Shown one piece after another: positions 43,213-52,304 of a stretch of DNA of 64,000 bases. Positions within the stretch are counted from its first letter, which is position 1. Every line of letters begins with the position of its first letter. The translations under genes and the position numbers were made by a program. Origin of the DNA: BP-464 sp045805505 (GTDB lineage Bacteria > Actinomycetota > Thermoleophilia > Solirubrobacterales > Solirubrobacteraceae). The notes under the pieces are model-generated. The model had not been told where the DNA came from and did not search any database. It was given only the letters and a program-made list of their open reading frames with translations. The DNA is taken from positions 1 through 64,000 of the forward strand of contig JBJMLA010000124.1 in the NCBI GenBank assembly GCA_045805505.1. The letters run 5' to 3'.

Positions 43213-43218
43213 AGGCTA
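43213..43218 (-). promoter_or_regulatory. -10-like hexamer before the ATC of the dehydrogenase
   Basis: TAGCCT on the minus strand, 8 bp before ATC 43204 and within the 19 bp between the sigma-factor stop and the dehydrogenase. It would allow leaderless transcription independent of the sigma gene. Confidence 0.4.
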
Positions 43219-43223
43219 GACGG

Positions 43224-44792
43224 TCAGGAGCGAGCGCCGGGCGACGTCGAGCCCGTCGGGGTCTGCGACGAACCGGTCGAGGTGCTCGAGCCGCCGGACC
43301 CGGTGGTCTGCGAGCCGCTCGTCGAGGAGCCGCTCGTCGTGCCGCCCGGGCTCGACGTGCCGCCTGAGGTGGTGCCGGTGGTCGACCCGGAGGAGCCCGA
43401 CGAGGTGGTGGAGCCGTCGGTCGACTCGGAGGTGGTGGCCTCCTCGTCGGCATCGTCGCCGCCCAGGGGCAGGACGTCGTCGGCGATCGGCAGGATGCTC
43501 TCGTCGTCCTCGGTCTCCGTCGCGGGCTGGGCGGTGGGCGTGGGCGTCGCCGAGGAGGTCGGATCGTCCGGTGCGGCCGTGCCACCCGAGCCGTTGCCGT
43601 TGTCTCGCAGCCCGGTCAGCGACGGGCCCATCGGGATCGGAGGATGCAGCGCGACGTCGTCGGCGGGGTCGGTCGCGACGGCGCTGCGGCGCAGCTCGGG
43701 CGCGACGCCGGCGACCGAGTGCATGGCGGCGGCGACGGCATGGACGACGGGAGCGGCCGCGGCGGCGCCGGCGACGCGCGCGTCCTGGGCGGCCGTGCGC
43801 GAGGGCTCCGGCGTGACGATCCTCTTGACCTCGACGGCGCCGCCGGTGAGCGCGGCGGCACAGCAGACCACGGCGGCGACCTTCGAGACGCTGACCGCGG
43901 CGGCCGCGCCACCGCCCACGACGACGGACGTGCCGCCGGCGGTCCCGGCGGCCGCGCCGGCGCCACCGCTCGCGCTGCCGAGGCCCAGCAGCTTGGCGAG
44001 CAGGCCGGGGGCCGCGACGCCGGGGTTCAGCGCGGCGAAGCTCTGGCGGATGCCGCGCAGCTGGGCGCGGTAGGTGGTGCAGCCCTCGCAGTCGCGCAGG
44101 TGGCGGCGCGCGCGGCCGCTGGCCCGGACGCCGCGGTCGTAGGACGCGGCGAGGTCATGGCGGATGTCGGCGCAGTCGGTGTCGCGGGCCTCGATGGCCT
44201 CGACGAGCCCGATGCGCGCGCGGACCAGCAGGGACTTGACCGCCGGGACGGAGGTCTCCAGGGCGGCGGCCAGATCCGCGTAGCTCATGCCGTCCATCTC
44301 GCGCATCAGCAGTGCCGAACGCTGCTGCTCCGGCAGGCGGCGGACGTCCTCGACGAGGCGCTGGAGATCCTCGCGGCGCTCCGCTGCGTCGAACGGATCG
44401 TGCTCGGGCGTCCGCGACATCTCGAAGATCTCGGAGGGAGCGGGCGCCGGGCGGCGCAGATGGTCGATGCAGCGGTTGTGCGCGACGCGGTAGAGCCAGG
44501 CCCGCAGCGACACGGGGCGAGCGTCGACGCGCAGGGCGCGGTAGGCGCGCAGGAAGACGTCCTGCATCACGTCCTCGGCGTCCGAGCCCGAGCCGCCGAG
44601 CATCTGGCGGGCGTAGCCGAAGAGCCGCTGGCGATAGCGATCGTGGATGGCCCGGAAGGCGTCCTCGCTGCCCGAGCGGAAGAGGTTGACGAGCTGCTCG
44701 TCGGACCGGACCCGCAGCCACGGGCTGGTCCGGGCGAGGGCGCTCGCGTCCCTGCTGAGTCCTGCCGGCGCTGAAAGGGCTGAAGCTTCCAA
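43224..44792 (-). CDS. Second ECF-type sigma factor fused to zinc-finger, membrane segment and low-complexity tail
   Basis: A 522-residue protein from a TTG start with GGAGAG just upstream. Sigma region 2 is at about 32-113 (SEDAFRAIHDRYRQRLFGYA, DAEDVMQDVFLRAYRALR) and region 4 at about 150-200 (MSYADLAAALETSVPAVKSL). Then comes the anti-sigma-like zinc motif H231-x3-C235-x2-C238, a hydrophobic segment at about 298-320 (VSVSKVAAVVCCAAALTGGA), and about 190 residues rich in Ser, Thr and Gly. The same order of parts as at 24219. It precedes the Leu-type dehydrogenase by 19 bp. Confidence 0.85.
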   Translation of the reverse strand: MEASALSAPAGLSRDASALARTSPWLRVRSDEQLVNLFRSGSEDAFRAIHDRYRQRLFGYARQMLGGSGSDAEDVMQDVFLRAYRALRVDARPVSLRAWLYRVAHNRCIDHLRRPAPAPSEIFEMSRTPEHDPFDAAERREDLQRLVEDVRRLPEQQRSALLMREMDGMSYADLAAALETSVPAVKSLLVRARIGLVEAIEARDTDCADIRHDLAASYDRGVRASGRARRHLRDCEGCTTYRAQLRGIRQSFAALNPGVAAPGLLAKLLGLGSASGGAGAAAGTAGGTSVVVGGGAAAAVSVSKVAAVVCCAAALTGGAVEVKRIVTPEPSRTAAQDARVAGAAAAAPVVHAVAAAMHSVAGVAPELRRSAVATDPADDVALHPPIPMGPSLTGLRDNGNGSGGTAAPDDPTSSATPTPTAQPATETEDDESILPIADDVLPLGGDDADEEATTSESTDGSTTSSGSSGSTTGTTSGGTSSPGGTTSGSSTSGSQTTGSGGSSTSTGSSQTPTGSTSPGARS

Positions 44793-44873
44793 GTGACTCT
44801 CCGGCGACTGTAACTGGTCCCAGTGTCAGAAGTTGCTCAGAAGCCTCAAAGCGCCTGTTCGTCCGTATCGCGG

Positions 44874-46313
44874 CTAGGCGAGGCTCGCCATGACGTGCTT
44901 GACCTCGGTGTAGTCCTCGAGCGCGTACATCGACAGGTCCTTGCCGTAGCCGGACTGCTTGTAGCCGCCGTGGGGCATCTCGGAGGCCAGCGGGATGTGG
45001 TCGTTGATCCACACGCAGCCGAACCGCAGCCGGTTGGCCACCCGGAGGGCTCGGCCGACGTCGCGCGTCCACACCGAGGAGGCCAGGCCGTAGGGCGTGC
45101 CGTTGGCCCAGGCGACGGCCTCGTCCTCGTCGGTGAAGCGCTGGACGGTGATGACCGGGCCGAAGATCTCGCGCTGGATCATCTCGTCGTCCTGGTTGAG
45201 GTTGGCGACCACCGTCGGCTCGAGGAAGAAGCCCGGCAGGTCGGGCTCGTTGCCGCCGGTGACGATCTCGGCGTGCCCCGGCTTGGAGGCCAGGAACGCC
45301 TCGACGCGCTCGCGCTGCTCGGCGCTGTTGAGCGGCCCGAGCGTGGTGTCGGCGCTCATCGTGTCGCCCAGGACGTAGCCCTTGGCCTGCTCGGCGAGCC
45401 CGGCGACGACGTCGTCGTAGACCTTCGCGCCGGCGAGCACGCGCGTCGCGGCGGTGCAGTCCTGGCCGGCGTTGTAGTAGCCCGTGCCGGCGATCGTCTC
45501 CATAGCGGTGGCCATGTCGACGTCGTCGAAGACCACGACCGGGGCCTTGCCGCCCAGCTCGAGGTGCACGCGCTTGAGCGAGTCCGACGCCGAGCGCGCC
45601 ACCGACTTGCCGGCTTCGACCGAGCCGGTGATCGAGACCATGTCGACGAGGTCGTGGGAGACGAGCGACCTGCCCGCGTCGTCGCCGCCGCAGACGACGT
45701 TCAGGACGCCCTTGGGCAGGAACTCCGCCGCCAGCTCGGCCAGCCGCACCGCGGTCATCGGGGTGGTCGGCGCGGGCTTGAGGACGATCGTGTTGCCGGT
45801 CGCCAGCGCCGGGCCGATCTTCCAGATGGCCATCATCAGCGGGTAGTTCCACGGCGCGATCTGGCCGATGACGCCGACGGGCTCGCGGCGGATGATCGAC
45901 GTGTAGCCCTCGAGGTACTCGCCCGAGACGGGGCCGGTCATCGTCCGCGCGGCGCCGGCGAAGAAGCGCAGGTTGTCGGCCATCACCGGGATCTCGTCGG
46001 ACTTGACCGCCTCGATCGGCTTGCCGGCGTTGCGGGCCTCCATCTCGGCCAGCTCGTCGGCGTGCTCCTCGATGGCGTCGGCCAGCCGCAGCAGCGCGTG
46101 GGCCCGCTCGCCGGGCGTCGTGTTCGCCCAGCTCTCCCAGGCGCCGTGGGCGACCTTGACCGCGCGATCGACGTCGGCGGCCGACGACGCCGGGGCCTGC
46201 GCGATCTCCTCGCCGGTGGCCGGGTTGAGCACGGCGCTGGTGGCGCCGTCGGCCGGGTCGACGAGCTCGCCGTCGATGAAGTTCTGGAGGCTGGTGGAGG
46301 CGGTGGCGCTCAT
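44874..46313 (-). CDS. Aldehyde dehydrogenase, gamma-aminobutyraldehyde-type
   Basis: A 479-residue NAD(P)-dependent aldehyde dehydrogenase. Glu252 in LELGGK and the catalytic Cys286 in NAGQDCTAATR are present. The sequence GQIAPWNYPLMMAIWKIGPA and its overall look match aminobutyraldehyde dehydrogenases of polyamine breakdown. No polyamine genes are adjacent, so the substrate is tentative. TAGCGT lies 7 bp before the ATG. Confidence 0.88.
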   Translation of the reverse strand: MSATASTSLQNFIDGELVDPADGATSAVLNPATGEEIAQAPASSAADVDRAVKVAHGAWESWANTTPGERAHALLRLADAIEEHADELAEMEARNAGKPIEAVKSDEIPVMADNLRFFAGAARTMTGPVSGEYLEGYTSIIRREPVGVIGQIAPWNYPLMMAIWKIGPALATGNTIVLKPAPTTPMTAVRLAELAAEFLPKGVLNVVCGGDDAGRSLVSHDLVDMVSITGSVEAGKSVARSASDSLKRVHLELGGKAPVVVFDDVDMATAMETIAGTGYYNAGQDCTAATRVLAGAKVYDDVVAGLAEQAKGYVLGDTMSADTTLGPLNSAEQRERVEAFLASKPGHAEIVTGGNEPDLPGFFLEPTVVANLNQDDEMIQREIFGPVITVQRFTDEDEAVAWANGTPYGLASSVWTRDVGRALRVANRLRFGCVWINDHIPLASEMPHGGYKQSGYGKDLSMYALEDYTEVKHVMASLA

Positions 46314-46320
46314 GCTTGCG

Positions 46321-46326
46321 ACGCTA
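46321..46326 (-). promoter_or_regulatory. Leaderless -10 element of the aldehyde dehydrogenase gene
   Basis: TAGCGT on the minus strand, 7 bp before the ATG at 46313. Confidence 0.5.
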
Positions 46327-46415
46327 CCAGCACGGACCGGGCCCCCGCACGGGCCGTTCCCACGCGCACGCGCGCGAGCGCGCGGAGCCCGAGGACCCTA
46401 GGCTTCCGCGTCCTC

Positions 46416-47597
46416 ATGACCAACGTGATCATCTCCTCCGCTGCCCGCACCGCGATCGGCTCCTACGGCAAGTCGCTCAAGGACGTCGCGCCCACCGACC
46501 TCGGCGCCACCGCCGCCACCGCCGCCATGGAGCGCGCACAGCTCGATCCGGCCAACGTCGACCACGTCGTGTTCGGCAACGTCATCCACACCGAGCCCGC
46601 CGACATGTACATGGCGCGGGTCGTCGGCATGAAGGCCGGCATCCCGAAGGAGACGCCCGCGTTCACCGTGAACCGCCTCTGCGGCACCGGCGTGCAGGCG
46701 ATCGTCTCGGCCGCGCAGGCCATCCAGTCGGGCGACGTCGGCGTCGCGCTGGCCGGCGGCGCCGAGTCGATGAGCCGCGGGCCCTACTGGATGCCCAACG
46801 CCCGCTGGGGCGCGCGGATGGGCGAGACGAAGATGGTCGATCCGGTCATGGGCGGCCTGACCGATCCGTTCCACGACATCCTCATGGGCGTCACCGCCGA
46901 GAACCTCGCCGAGCGGATGGGCATCAGCCGCGAGGATCAGGACGCGTTCGCCGTCGAGTCGCACCGCCGCGCCGCCGCCGCGCGCGAGGCGGGCCGCTTC
47001 GACGACGAGATCGTGGCGGTCCCGGTCAAGGTCAAGCGCGAGATGGTCGACTTCCTCCGCGACGAGCACATCCGCGAGGACGCCAGCGCCGAGGCCATGG
47101 CCAAGCTGCCCACCATCTTCAAGAAGGAGGGCGGCACCGTCACCGCCGGCAACGCGTCGGGCATGAACGACGCGGGCGCCGCCGTGGTGATGATGAGCGA
47201 CGAGCGGGCCAAGGAGCTCGGGGCGCCCGTGCGCGCGCGGATCCTCGCCTACGCGTCGTGCGGCGTCGACCCCGAGGTCATGGGCATCGGCCCGGTGCCC
47301 GCCATCAACAAGGTGCTCGAGCGCAGCGGTCGCTCGCTCGACGAGATCGGCGTCATCGAGCTCAACGAGGCGTTCGCCGCGCAGGCGCTGGCCGTCATGC
47401 GCGACCTCGGGCTCGACGAGGACAAGGTCAACCCCAACGGCGGAGCCATCGCCCTCGGGCACCCGATCGGGGCGACCGGCGCGGCCATCACCGCCAAGTG
47501 CCTCAACGAGATGGACCGCGGCGACCACGAGCTCGGCCTCGTCTCGCTGTGCATCGGCGGCGGTCAGGGGATCGCGCTGCTGCTCGGCCGCGAGTAG
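46416..47597 (+). CDS. Acetyl-CoA acyltransferase (thiolase)
   Basis: A 393-residue thiolase. The acyl-accepting Cys89 lies in NRLCGTGVQ; the C-terminal blocks NPNGGAIALGHPIGATGA (His) and LVSLCIGGGQG (second Cys) complete the active site. It condenses or cleaves acyl-CoA in fatty-acid or polyhydroxyalkanoate metabolism. TAGGCT lies 11 bp before the ATG at 46416. Confidence 0.93.
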   Translation: MTNVIISSAARTAIGSYGKSLKDVAPTDLGATAATAAMERAQLDPANVDHVVFGNVIHTEPADMYMARVVGMKAGIPKETPAFTVNRLCGTGVQAIVSAAQAIQSGDVGVALAGGAESMSRGPYWMPNARWGARMGETKMVDPVMGGLTDPFHDILMGVTAENLAERMGISREDQDAFAVESHRRAAAAREAGRFDDEIVAVPVKVKREMVDFLRDEHIREDASAEAMAKLPTIFKKEGGTVTAGNASGMNDAGAAVVMMSDERAKELGAPVRARILAYASCGVDPEVMGIGPVPAINKVLERSGRSLDEIGVIELNEAFAAQALAVMRDLGLDEDKVNPNGGAIALGHPIGATGAAITAKCLNEMDRGDHELGLVSLCIGGGQGIALLLGRE

Positions 47598-47600
47598 CGA

Positions 47601-48407
47601 CTAGGCGAAGTTCGGATACAGCGTCATCCCGCCGTCGACGAACAGCGTCGTGCCGACCACGTAGTCGGCCTGCGCGGACGCCAGCCAGGCGACCGCGCGG
47701 GCCACGTCGGCGACCTCTCCCCAGCGGCCGTAGGGGATCTCGTCGAGGACCTTCTGCTTGGCGGCGGGGTCCTGCAGGACGTCCTTGTTGATGGGCGTGG
47801 CGATCGCCCCGGGCGCGATCGACGCCACGCGGATGCCCTCGGGCGCGAGCTCGCGCGCGATCGACTGGGCGAAGAGCTTCATCCCGCCCTTGGAGGCGCA
47901 GTAGTGGGAGAACTGCTCCCAGGGGATGACCTCGTGGACCGAGCTCATCATCAGGATGCAGCGCGGGTGGGCCGGCTCGGCGTCGGCGGTCATGATCCGC
48001 GCCGCCTCGCGCGAGCACAGGAAGGTGCCCGTGAGGTTGACGTCGAGGACCTTCTGCCACTCGTCGAGCGGCATGTCGACCAGCCGGAACGGCTTCTCCA
48101 TGCCGGCGTTGTTGACGAGGATGTCGAGGCCGCCGAGCTGCCGGGTCGCCTCGGCGAAGCCCACCTGCACCGACGCCTCGTCCGAGACGTCCATCTCGAT
48201 CGGGACCGCGCGGCCGCCCGCGCGCTCGATCTCGCCGCAGATGCGGTGCGCCGCGTCGGGGCTGCCGTTGAAGTTGACGGCGACGGCCGCGCCGTGCGCG
48301 GCGAGCTCGTAGCAGCAGCCTTCGCCGATGCCGGAGCTGCCGCCGGTGACGAGGGCGCGGCGGCCGTTGAGGAGCCGCGCGGGGTCCGGATGCAGTGAGT
48401 AGTCCAC
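47601..48407 (-). CDS. SDR oxidoreductase, glucose 1-dehydrogenase-like
   Basis: A 268-residue classical SDR. The cofactor motif is VTGGSSGIGEGC, the structural NNAG is in LVNNAGMEK, and the catalytic set is Ser in MMSSVHEV and Tyr/Lys in YCASKGGMK. C-terminal VVGTTLFVDGGMTLYPNF is typical of glucose 1-dehydrogenase-like members. GTG start at 48407. It converges with the thiolase with a 3-bp gap. Confidence 0.88.
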   Translation of the reverse strand: MDYSLHPDPARLLNGRRALVTGGSSGIGEGCCYELAAHGAAVAVNFNGSPDAAHRICGEIERAGGRAVPIEMDVSDEASVQVGFAEATRQLGGLDILVNNAGMEKPFRLVDMPLDEWQKVLDVNLTGTFLCSREAARIMTADAEPAHPRCILMMSSVHEVIPWEQFSHYCASKGGMKLFAQSIARELAPEGIRVASIAPGAIATPINKDVLQDPAAKQKVLDEIPYGRWGEVADVARAVAWLASAQADYVVGTTLFVDGGMTLYPNFA

Positions 48408-48426
48408 CTTCCGGGGTGTACCCGGT

Positions 48427-48432
48427 TATTCT
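48427..48432 (+). promoter_or_regulatory. Leaderless -10 element of the SCP2 gene
   Basis: TATTCT, 6 bp before GTG 48439. Confidence 0.5.
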
Positions 48433-48438
48433 CGCGGC

Positions 48439-48855
48439 GTGCCGGTCTTCGCCTCGGAGCAGGACGTCTATGACCACATCGGTCGCCTGCTGCAGGCGAT
48501 GGTCGCCGACGAGCACCTCGCCACGCAGTTCCAGCGCGCCGACGCGATCGTCCAGTACCGATACCGCGAGCCGGCCGCGACGATCACCGTCGACGCTCGC
48601 CGCGACTCCGAGCCGTGCGTGCTGTTGGGGGGATGTGACCTCGTGCCCGAGGTCGTCCTGAGCATGACCGCCGACACCGCCCACCGCTTCTTCCTCGGCC
48701 ACGTCAACGTGACGGTCGCGCTCGCGCGCGGCGACATCCAGACGCACGGCCCGGTGGCGAAGATCCTCAAGATGGTCCCGCTGGTCAAGCCGTTCTTCCC
48801 GCACTACCGCGCGCTGCTGCAGGCCGAGGGTCGCCCGGACCTGGTGCCGGCGTGA
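48439..48855 (+). CDS. SCP2 sterol-binding-domain protein
   Basis: A 138-residue protein with the SCP2-like alternating alpha/beta layout (VQYRYREPAATITVDARRDS; VVLSMTADTAHRFFLGHVNV; LARGDIQTHGPVAKILKMVP). SCP2 domains carry lipids such as fatty acids or sterols in a tunnel. GTG start. The stop overlaps the GTG of the next gene (GTGA), so they form an operon. Confidence 0.82.
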   Translation: MPVFASEQDVYDHIGRLLQAMVADEHLATQFQRADAIVQYRYREPAATITVDARRDSEPCVLLGGCDLVPEVVLSMTADTAHRFFLGHVNVTVALARGDIQTHGPVAKILKMVPLVKPFFPHYRALLQAEGRPDLVPA

Positions 48856-49865
48856 GGCGGGCGCTGGCCGCGCTCGCGGCGACGGTGGGGCTGCTGGCGG
48901 GCGCGGCGGCGCCGGCGCACGCGACGCTCGCCTACGTCAAGGGCGCGCTGGCCGGCAAGCCGGCGCTGTGGGTGGCGGCCGACGACGGCAGCGCCGCGCG
49001 GGCGCTCGCCACGGGCGGCTACAGCCCGAAGGTCTCGCCCGACGGCACGATGGTCGCCTACATCACCGGCACGAGCCGCGCGACGCTCAAGGTCAAGCCG
49101 GTGGCCGGCGGCGCCGCCCGCACGCTGGCGTCCAACGTCTGGAACTACGACGCGGTGCAGTGGTCGCCCGACGGCACGCAGATCTCGGTGGCGACCGGGC
49201 CGGAGCTCGGCCCGTACACGCTCAAGCTCGTCGCGCTGGCCGACGGCACGTCGCGCTCGCTCAACAAGGGCCACTTCTACGGCGTCTCCTTCGCGCCCGA
49301 CGGCAGCGGCGTCGTCTGGTCGCGCGCCTTCACCAACGCCTATCCCATCAAGGCCAACCTCTACACGGCCCCGCTCGACGGCGGCAGCGTCAACCGCCTG
49401 ACCAGCGACTCCAACGCGACCGATCCCGTCTGGGGCCCGGCGCGCATCGCGTTCAACCGCTCGCACAAGGCGACGCGCCGCGGCGACTACGAGAAGCTCG
49501 ACATCTACACGGTCGATCCCGAGGGCGAGGGCATCAGGCGCCTGACGAAGACCACGCCCCCGTTCCTGCTCGCCGGCCTCTCGCCATTGGCCTGGTCGGC
49601 CGACGGTTCGCGCCTGCTGTCGCAGTACAGCGGCCAGGACACCAGCGAGGCGTGGCGGGTCGCCGCCGACACCGGCAAGGCGGTCGACGCCACCGGATCC
49701 TTCGACGGCGTCGTCGGCTGGGGCCTGTCGAAGGACGGCACGGCGATCCTCGCGACGACGGGCTACTACGACAACCCGTCCGGCAACGTCGTGGCCATCC
49801 CGTGGGACGCCAGGACCCCGGTCGTGCTCGCGCGGAACGCCTCGCAGCCCAGCTGGAGCCGCTGA
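48852..49865 (+). CDS. Secreted TolB/WD40-like beta-propeller protein
   Basis: A 337-residue protein with a signal peptide (VRRALAALAATVGLLAGAAA, then PAHA). Repeats of the PD40 type are visible: YSPKVSPDGTMVAYIT, VQWSPDGTQISVA, VSFAPDGSGVVWSR, LAWSADGSRLLSQ. Such propellers usually bind proteins or glycans outside the membrane. It is translationally coupled to the SCP2 gene. Confidence 0.82.
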   Translation: MRRALAALAATVGLLAGAAAPAHATLAYVKGALAGKPALWVAADDGSAARALATGGYSPKVSPDGTMVAYITGTSRATLKVKPVAGGAARTLASNVWNYDAVQWSPDGTQISVATGPELGPYTLKLVALADGTSRSLNKGHFYGVSFAPDGSGVVWSRAFTNAYPIKANLYTAPLDGGSVNRLTSDSNATDPVWGPARIAFNRSHKATRRGDYEKLDIYTVDPEGEGIRRLTKTTPPFLLAGLSPLAWSADGSRLLSQYSGQDTSEAWRVAADTGKAVDATGSFDGVVGWGLSKDGTAILATTGYYDNPSGNVVAIPWDARTPVVLARNASQPSWSR

Positions 49866-49907
49866 GCAGCGTTCAGCCCCGAGGGCGCGCGGGTAGCCAA
49901 TCCCGCG

Positions 49908-50309
49908 ATGAACCTTCTTGTGCTGGCCCCCGAAAGAGTCGATGCGGGCACCGTCCGCGGAGCCCTCGGCGACGAGGACCTCTCCGAGGCCAAGATCCTC
50001 TGCGTGGTGCCGGCGCTCAACGAGTCGCCGGTGGCCTTCTGGGTCTCGGACTCCGACGAGGCCATCGCCGAGGCCGAGCAGCAGGCGGCGCAGACCGAGC
50101 GCTCGCTGAGCGCCGATGGTCTGCAGGCCACCGGCGTGACGGGCGAGAGCGAGCCGCTGCTCGCCCTTCAGGACGCGCTGGCGACGTTCGCCGCCGACCG
50201 CATCCTCGTCTTCGTCCGGCCCGACGACCAGCAGCGCTACCGCGAGGACGACGTCGTCGGCGAGGCCGAGCGGCGCTTCAACGTCCCCGTGACCGAAGCG
50301 CCGCTCTAG
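49908..50309 (+). CDS. Universal-stress-protein-like small protein
   Basis: A 133-residue protein. The alpha/beta arrangement (MNLLVLAPERVDAGTVRGAL, AKILCVVPALNESPVAFWV, ADRILVFVRPDDQQRY) resembles a nucleotide-binding Rossmann-like fold of the USP type. Many actinobacterial proteins of this length look alike, but the ATP motif GxxGxxxxx is not obvious. The stop lies in a CTAG shared with the convergent epimerase. Confidence 0.6.
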   Translation: MNLLVLAPERVDAGTVRGALGDEDLSEAKILCVVPALNESPVAFWVSDSDEAIAEAEQQAAQTERSLSADGLQATGVTGESEPLLALQDALATFAADRILVFVRPDDQQRYREDDVVGEAERRFNVPVTEAPL

Positions 50310-51325
50310 GCGTCGACGCCGGCCTGCAGGTCGGCTCGCGCGGCCCCGACGGTCGCGGTCAGCGTCTGGGCCGAGGTGTGCTGGGTCCGCCAGCGCAGCT
50401 CCTTGCGCGCCTTGGCGCAGTCGAGCAGCACCGGCTTGCGGCCGGCCTCGACCCAGCGCGCCTCGGCGGGCAGGAACGGCAGCCGGGCGACGATCTCGGC
50501 CGTGGCGTCGACCATGAGCTCGGGGATCGGCACCGAGTACCAGCCGAGCGCCCGGGCGAGGTCGCTGAAGCTGATCGTGTCCTCGGCGGCGAGGTTGTAG
50601 ACGCCGGGCTCGCCGCGGCCCAGGACGGCGGCGCGCAGCGCGTTGGCGACGTCGTCGTGATGGACGAGCTGGAACGGGATGCCCGGATCGGGCAGCACCG
50701 GCTTGAGGATCGGCACCATGTCGAACAGCGCGCGTACCGCCCCCGGCAGCTTCTCGCCGAGCCGGACGTAGGGCATCGCCTCGACGAGCATCATCGCCTC
50801 GGGGCCGGCCACGATGACCGGCCGGAACACGTAGGCCTTGGTGGTCGAGCCCGCCAGCACCTCGTCGAGCGTCGCCTCGAGCTCAGCCTTCTGCGCCGAG
50901 TAGGGGAACGTCTCGGTGCCGCGCGGCGAGACCTCCTCGGTCAGGACGTCGGGGTTCTCGTCGTGGAAGCCGTAGGCCGCGACCGAGGAGGTGTAGACCA
51001 GCCGCTTGACCTTGGCGTCGCGCGCGGCTTCGAAGACGTTGCGCGAGCCCTCGAGGTTGATGTCGCGCGTGCTGTCGCTCGCGCCGAGCACGATGAACGC
51101 GAGGTGCACGACGACGTCGGCGCCCTTGACGAGGTTGTCGACGTCGGCCCGGACCGTGATGTCGCCCTGGCGGTACTCCGTCTTCTTCCAGCCCTCGGCG
51201 GCCGGGTCGAAGGGACGCCGGGCCATGCCGACGATCCTCGTCACCTCCTTGGCCTTCTCGAGCTGACGGATGAACGGCTTGCCGATCTCTCCGGTGGGAC
51301 CCGTGACAGCGACCGTGAGGCTCAT
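50306..51325 (-). CDS. NAD-dependent epimerase/dehydratase family protein
   Basis: A 339-residue extended SDR. The cofactor motif is VAVTGPTGEIGKPFIRQLEK, with DVVVHLAF, VYTSSVAAYG and Y-x3-K in FPYSAQKAEL. It modifies a nucleotide-sugar or another NAD-dependent substrate. The ATG at 51325 overlaps the stop of the upstream gene (ATGA), so it is translated from the same mRNA; an extended frame to 51574 is not needed. Confidence 0.87.
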   Translation of the reverse strand: MSLTVAVTGPTGEIGKPFIRQLEKAKEVTRIVGMARRPFDPAAEGWKKTEYRQGDITVRADVDNLVKGADVVVHLAFIVLGASDSTRDINLEGSRNVFEAARDAKVKRLVYTSSVAAYGFHDENPDVLTEEVSPRGTETFPYSAQKAELEATLDEVLAGSTTKAYVFRPVIVAGPEAMMLVEAMPYVRLGEKLPGAVRALFDMVPILKPVLPDPGIPFQLVHHDDVANALRAAVLGRGEPGVYNLAAEDTISFSDLARALGWYSVPIPELMVDATAEIVARLPFLPAEARWVEAGRKPVLLDCAKARKELRWRTQHTSAQTLTATVGAARADLQAGVDA

Positions 51326-52281
51326 GCGGCCTTCCTCTCCTTGGCGATCTTGCGAAAGCGCTTGATCTTGTCCGCGTTGACCTTGAACTTGGCTCGCATC
51401 GAGCCGGGCGGCAGCTCGAAGCCGCCGACGAGCTTGTGGGGCACGACGACCCATGCGCCGGCGTCCTGGACCAGATCGCCGCGCACCTGGAAGTTGCGCT
51501 GGTAGGTGAACGACGCGTCGTGGTCGTGGACGGTGACGCACGCGAGGCCGGCGGCCCACGGCGCACCGGCGCACTCGCCCTCGACGCGCAGGACCCCGGC
51601 GTCACGGTCGGGACGCACGGGCAGCCGCGCGGCGAACGGGAAGCCGTCCGGGCCCACGACCGACACGACGGCCGTCGGGAACGTGCGGCTGCCGATCGCG
51701 TCGATGCGCTCGTCCCACGCGGTCGAGCCGCCCTCGGGCGCGGCGCGCGGCTCGTCGGGCAGCTCGTCGTGGCCCGAGCGGACCTCCTCGACGTGGGCGA
51801 GGTACATCTCCGGGTCCTGCGCGGCGTCGCCGCCGGGCCAGACGAAGACGCGCTCGGGCCGGACGTGGACGTAGATGCGGTCGAAGTACCAGCCGGCCAT
51901 CTTCTGGACGAACTGGGGCGGTGTGAACTTCATCGCCTCGGGCAGCTTGGCCTTGGCCTCGGCGACGTAGCGGCGGCGGTTGCCGTCGAGGTCGGTCTCG
52001 TCGACGTGGGCGGTGCCCTGGACGAGGACCATCGGCGCGCCGCTCAGGCCGCTGCCCGTCGGCTCGCTGAACAGCAGCGCGACGTGCGGGTTGCGGGCCG
52101 CGTCGTCGGCCTTCTTCGGGTAGCCGATGCCGGTGGTGACGTCGATGCAGCCCTGCTCGGCGTGGTGGTAGGGCGTTACGGGCCAGGCGATGGGCTGGCC
52201 CTTGGCGTCGACGGTGACGTACTCCGTGGTGATGAAGCGCTCGAAGACCTCGCGCACCTCTGGGGGAAGGGTGGCCGTCAT
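51322..52281 (-). CDS. Pyridoxamine-5'-phosphate-oxidase-like flavin/F420-binding protein
   Basis: A 319-residue protein. The N-terminal half is a split beta-barrel (YVTVDAKGQPIAWPVTPYHH, ARNPHVALLFSEPTGSGLSG, PMVLVQGTAHVDETD), with a second barrel-like half later (PTAVVSVVGPDGFPFAARLP). Such proteins bind FMN or F420. The coupling to an NAD-dependent epimerase suggests joint reduction/isomerisation of one substrate, which is inference. It has a lysine/arginine-rich C-terminus. Confidence 0.78.
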   Translation of the reverse strand: MTATLPPEVREVFERFITTEYVTVDAKGQPIAWPVTPYHHAEQGCIDVTTGIGYPKKADDAARNPHVALLFSEPTGSGLSGAPMVLVQGTAHVDETDLDGNRRRYVAEAKAKLPEAMKFTPPQFVQKMAGWYFDRIYVHVRPERVFVWPGGDAAQDPEMYLAHVEEVRSGHDELPDEPRAAPEGGSTAWDERIDAIGSRTFPTAVVSVVGPDGFPFAARLPVRPDRDAGVLRVEGECAGAPWAAGLACVTVHDHDASFTYQRNFQVRGDLVQDAGAWVVVPHKLVGGFELPPGSMRAKFKVNADKIKRFRKIAKERKAA

Positions 52282-52304
52282 GCGCGCGATTATCTACCTG
52301 TGCG

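Noticed and set aside
43300..43600. Repetitive Ser/Thr/Gly codons suggesting a tandem DNA repeat
   Set aside because: They are the low-complexity tail of the second sigma fusion; no exact tandem unit is visible.
44823..46415. N-terminal extension of the thiolase frame across the aldehyde dehydrogenase region
   Set aside because: The extension is antisense shadow; the thiolase family N-terminus starts at ATG 46416 with a promoter-like TAGGCT upstream.
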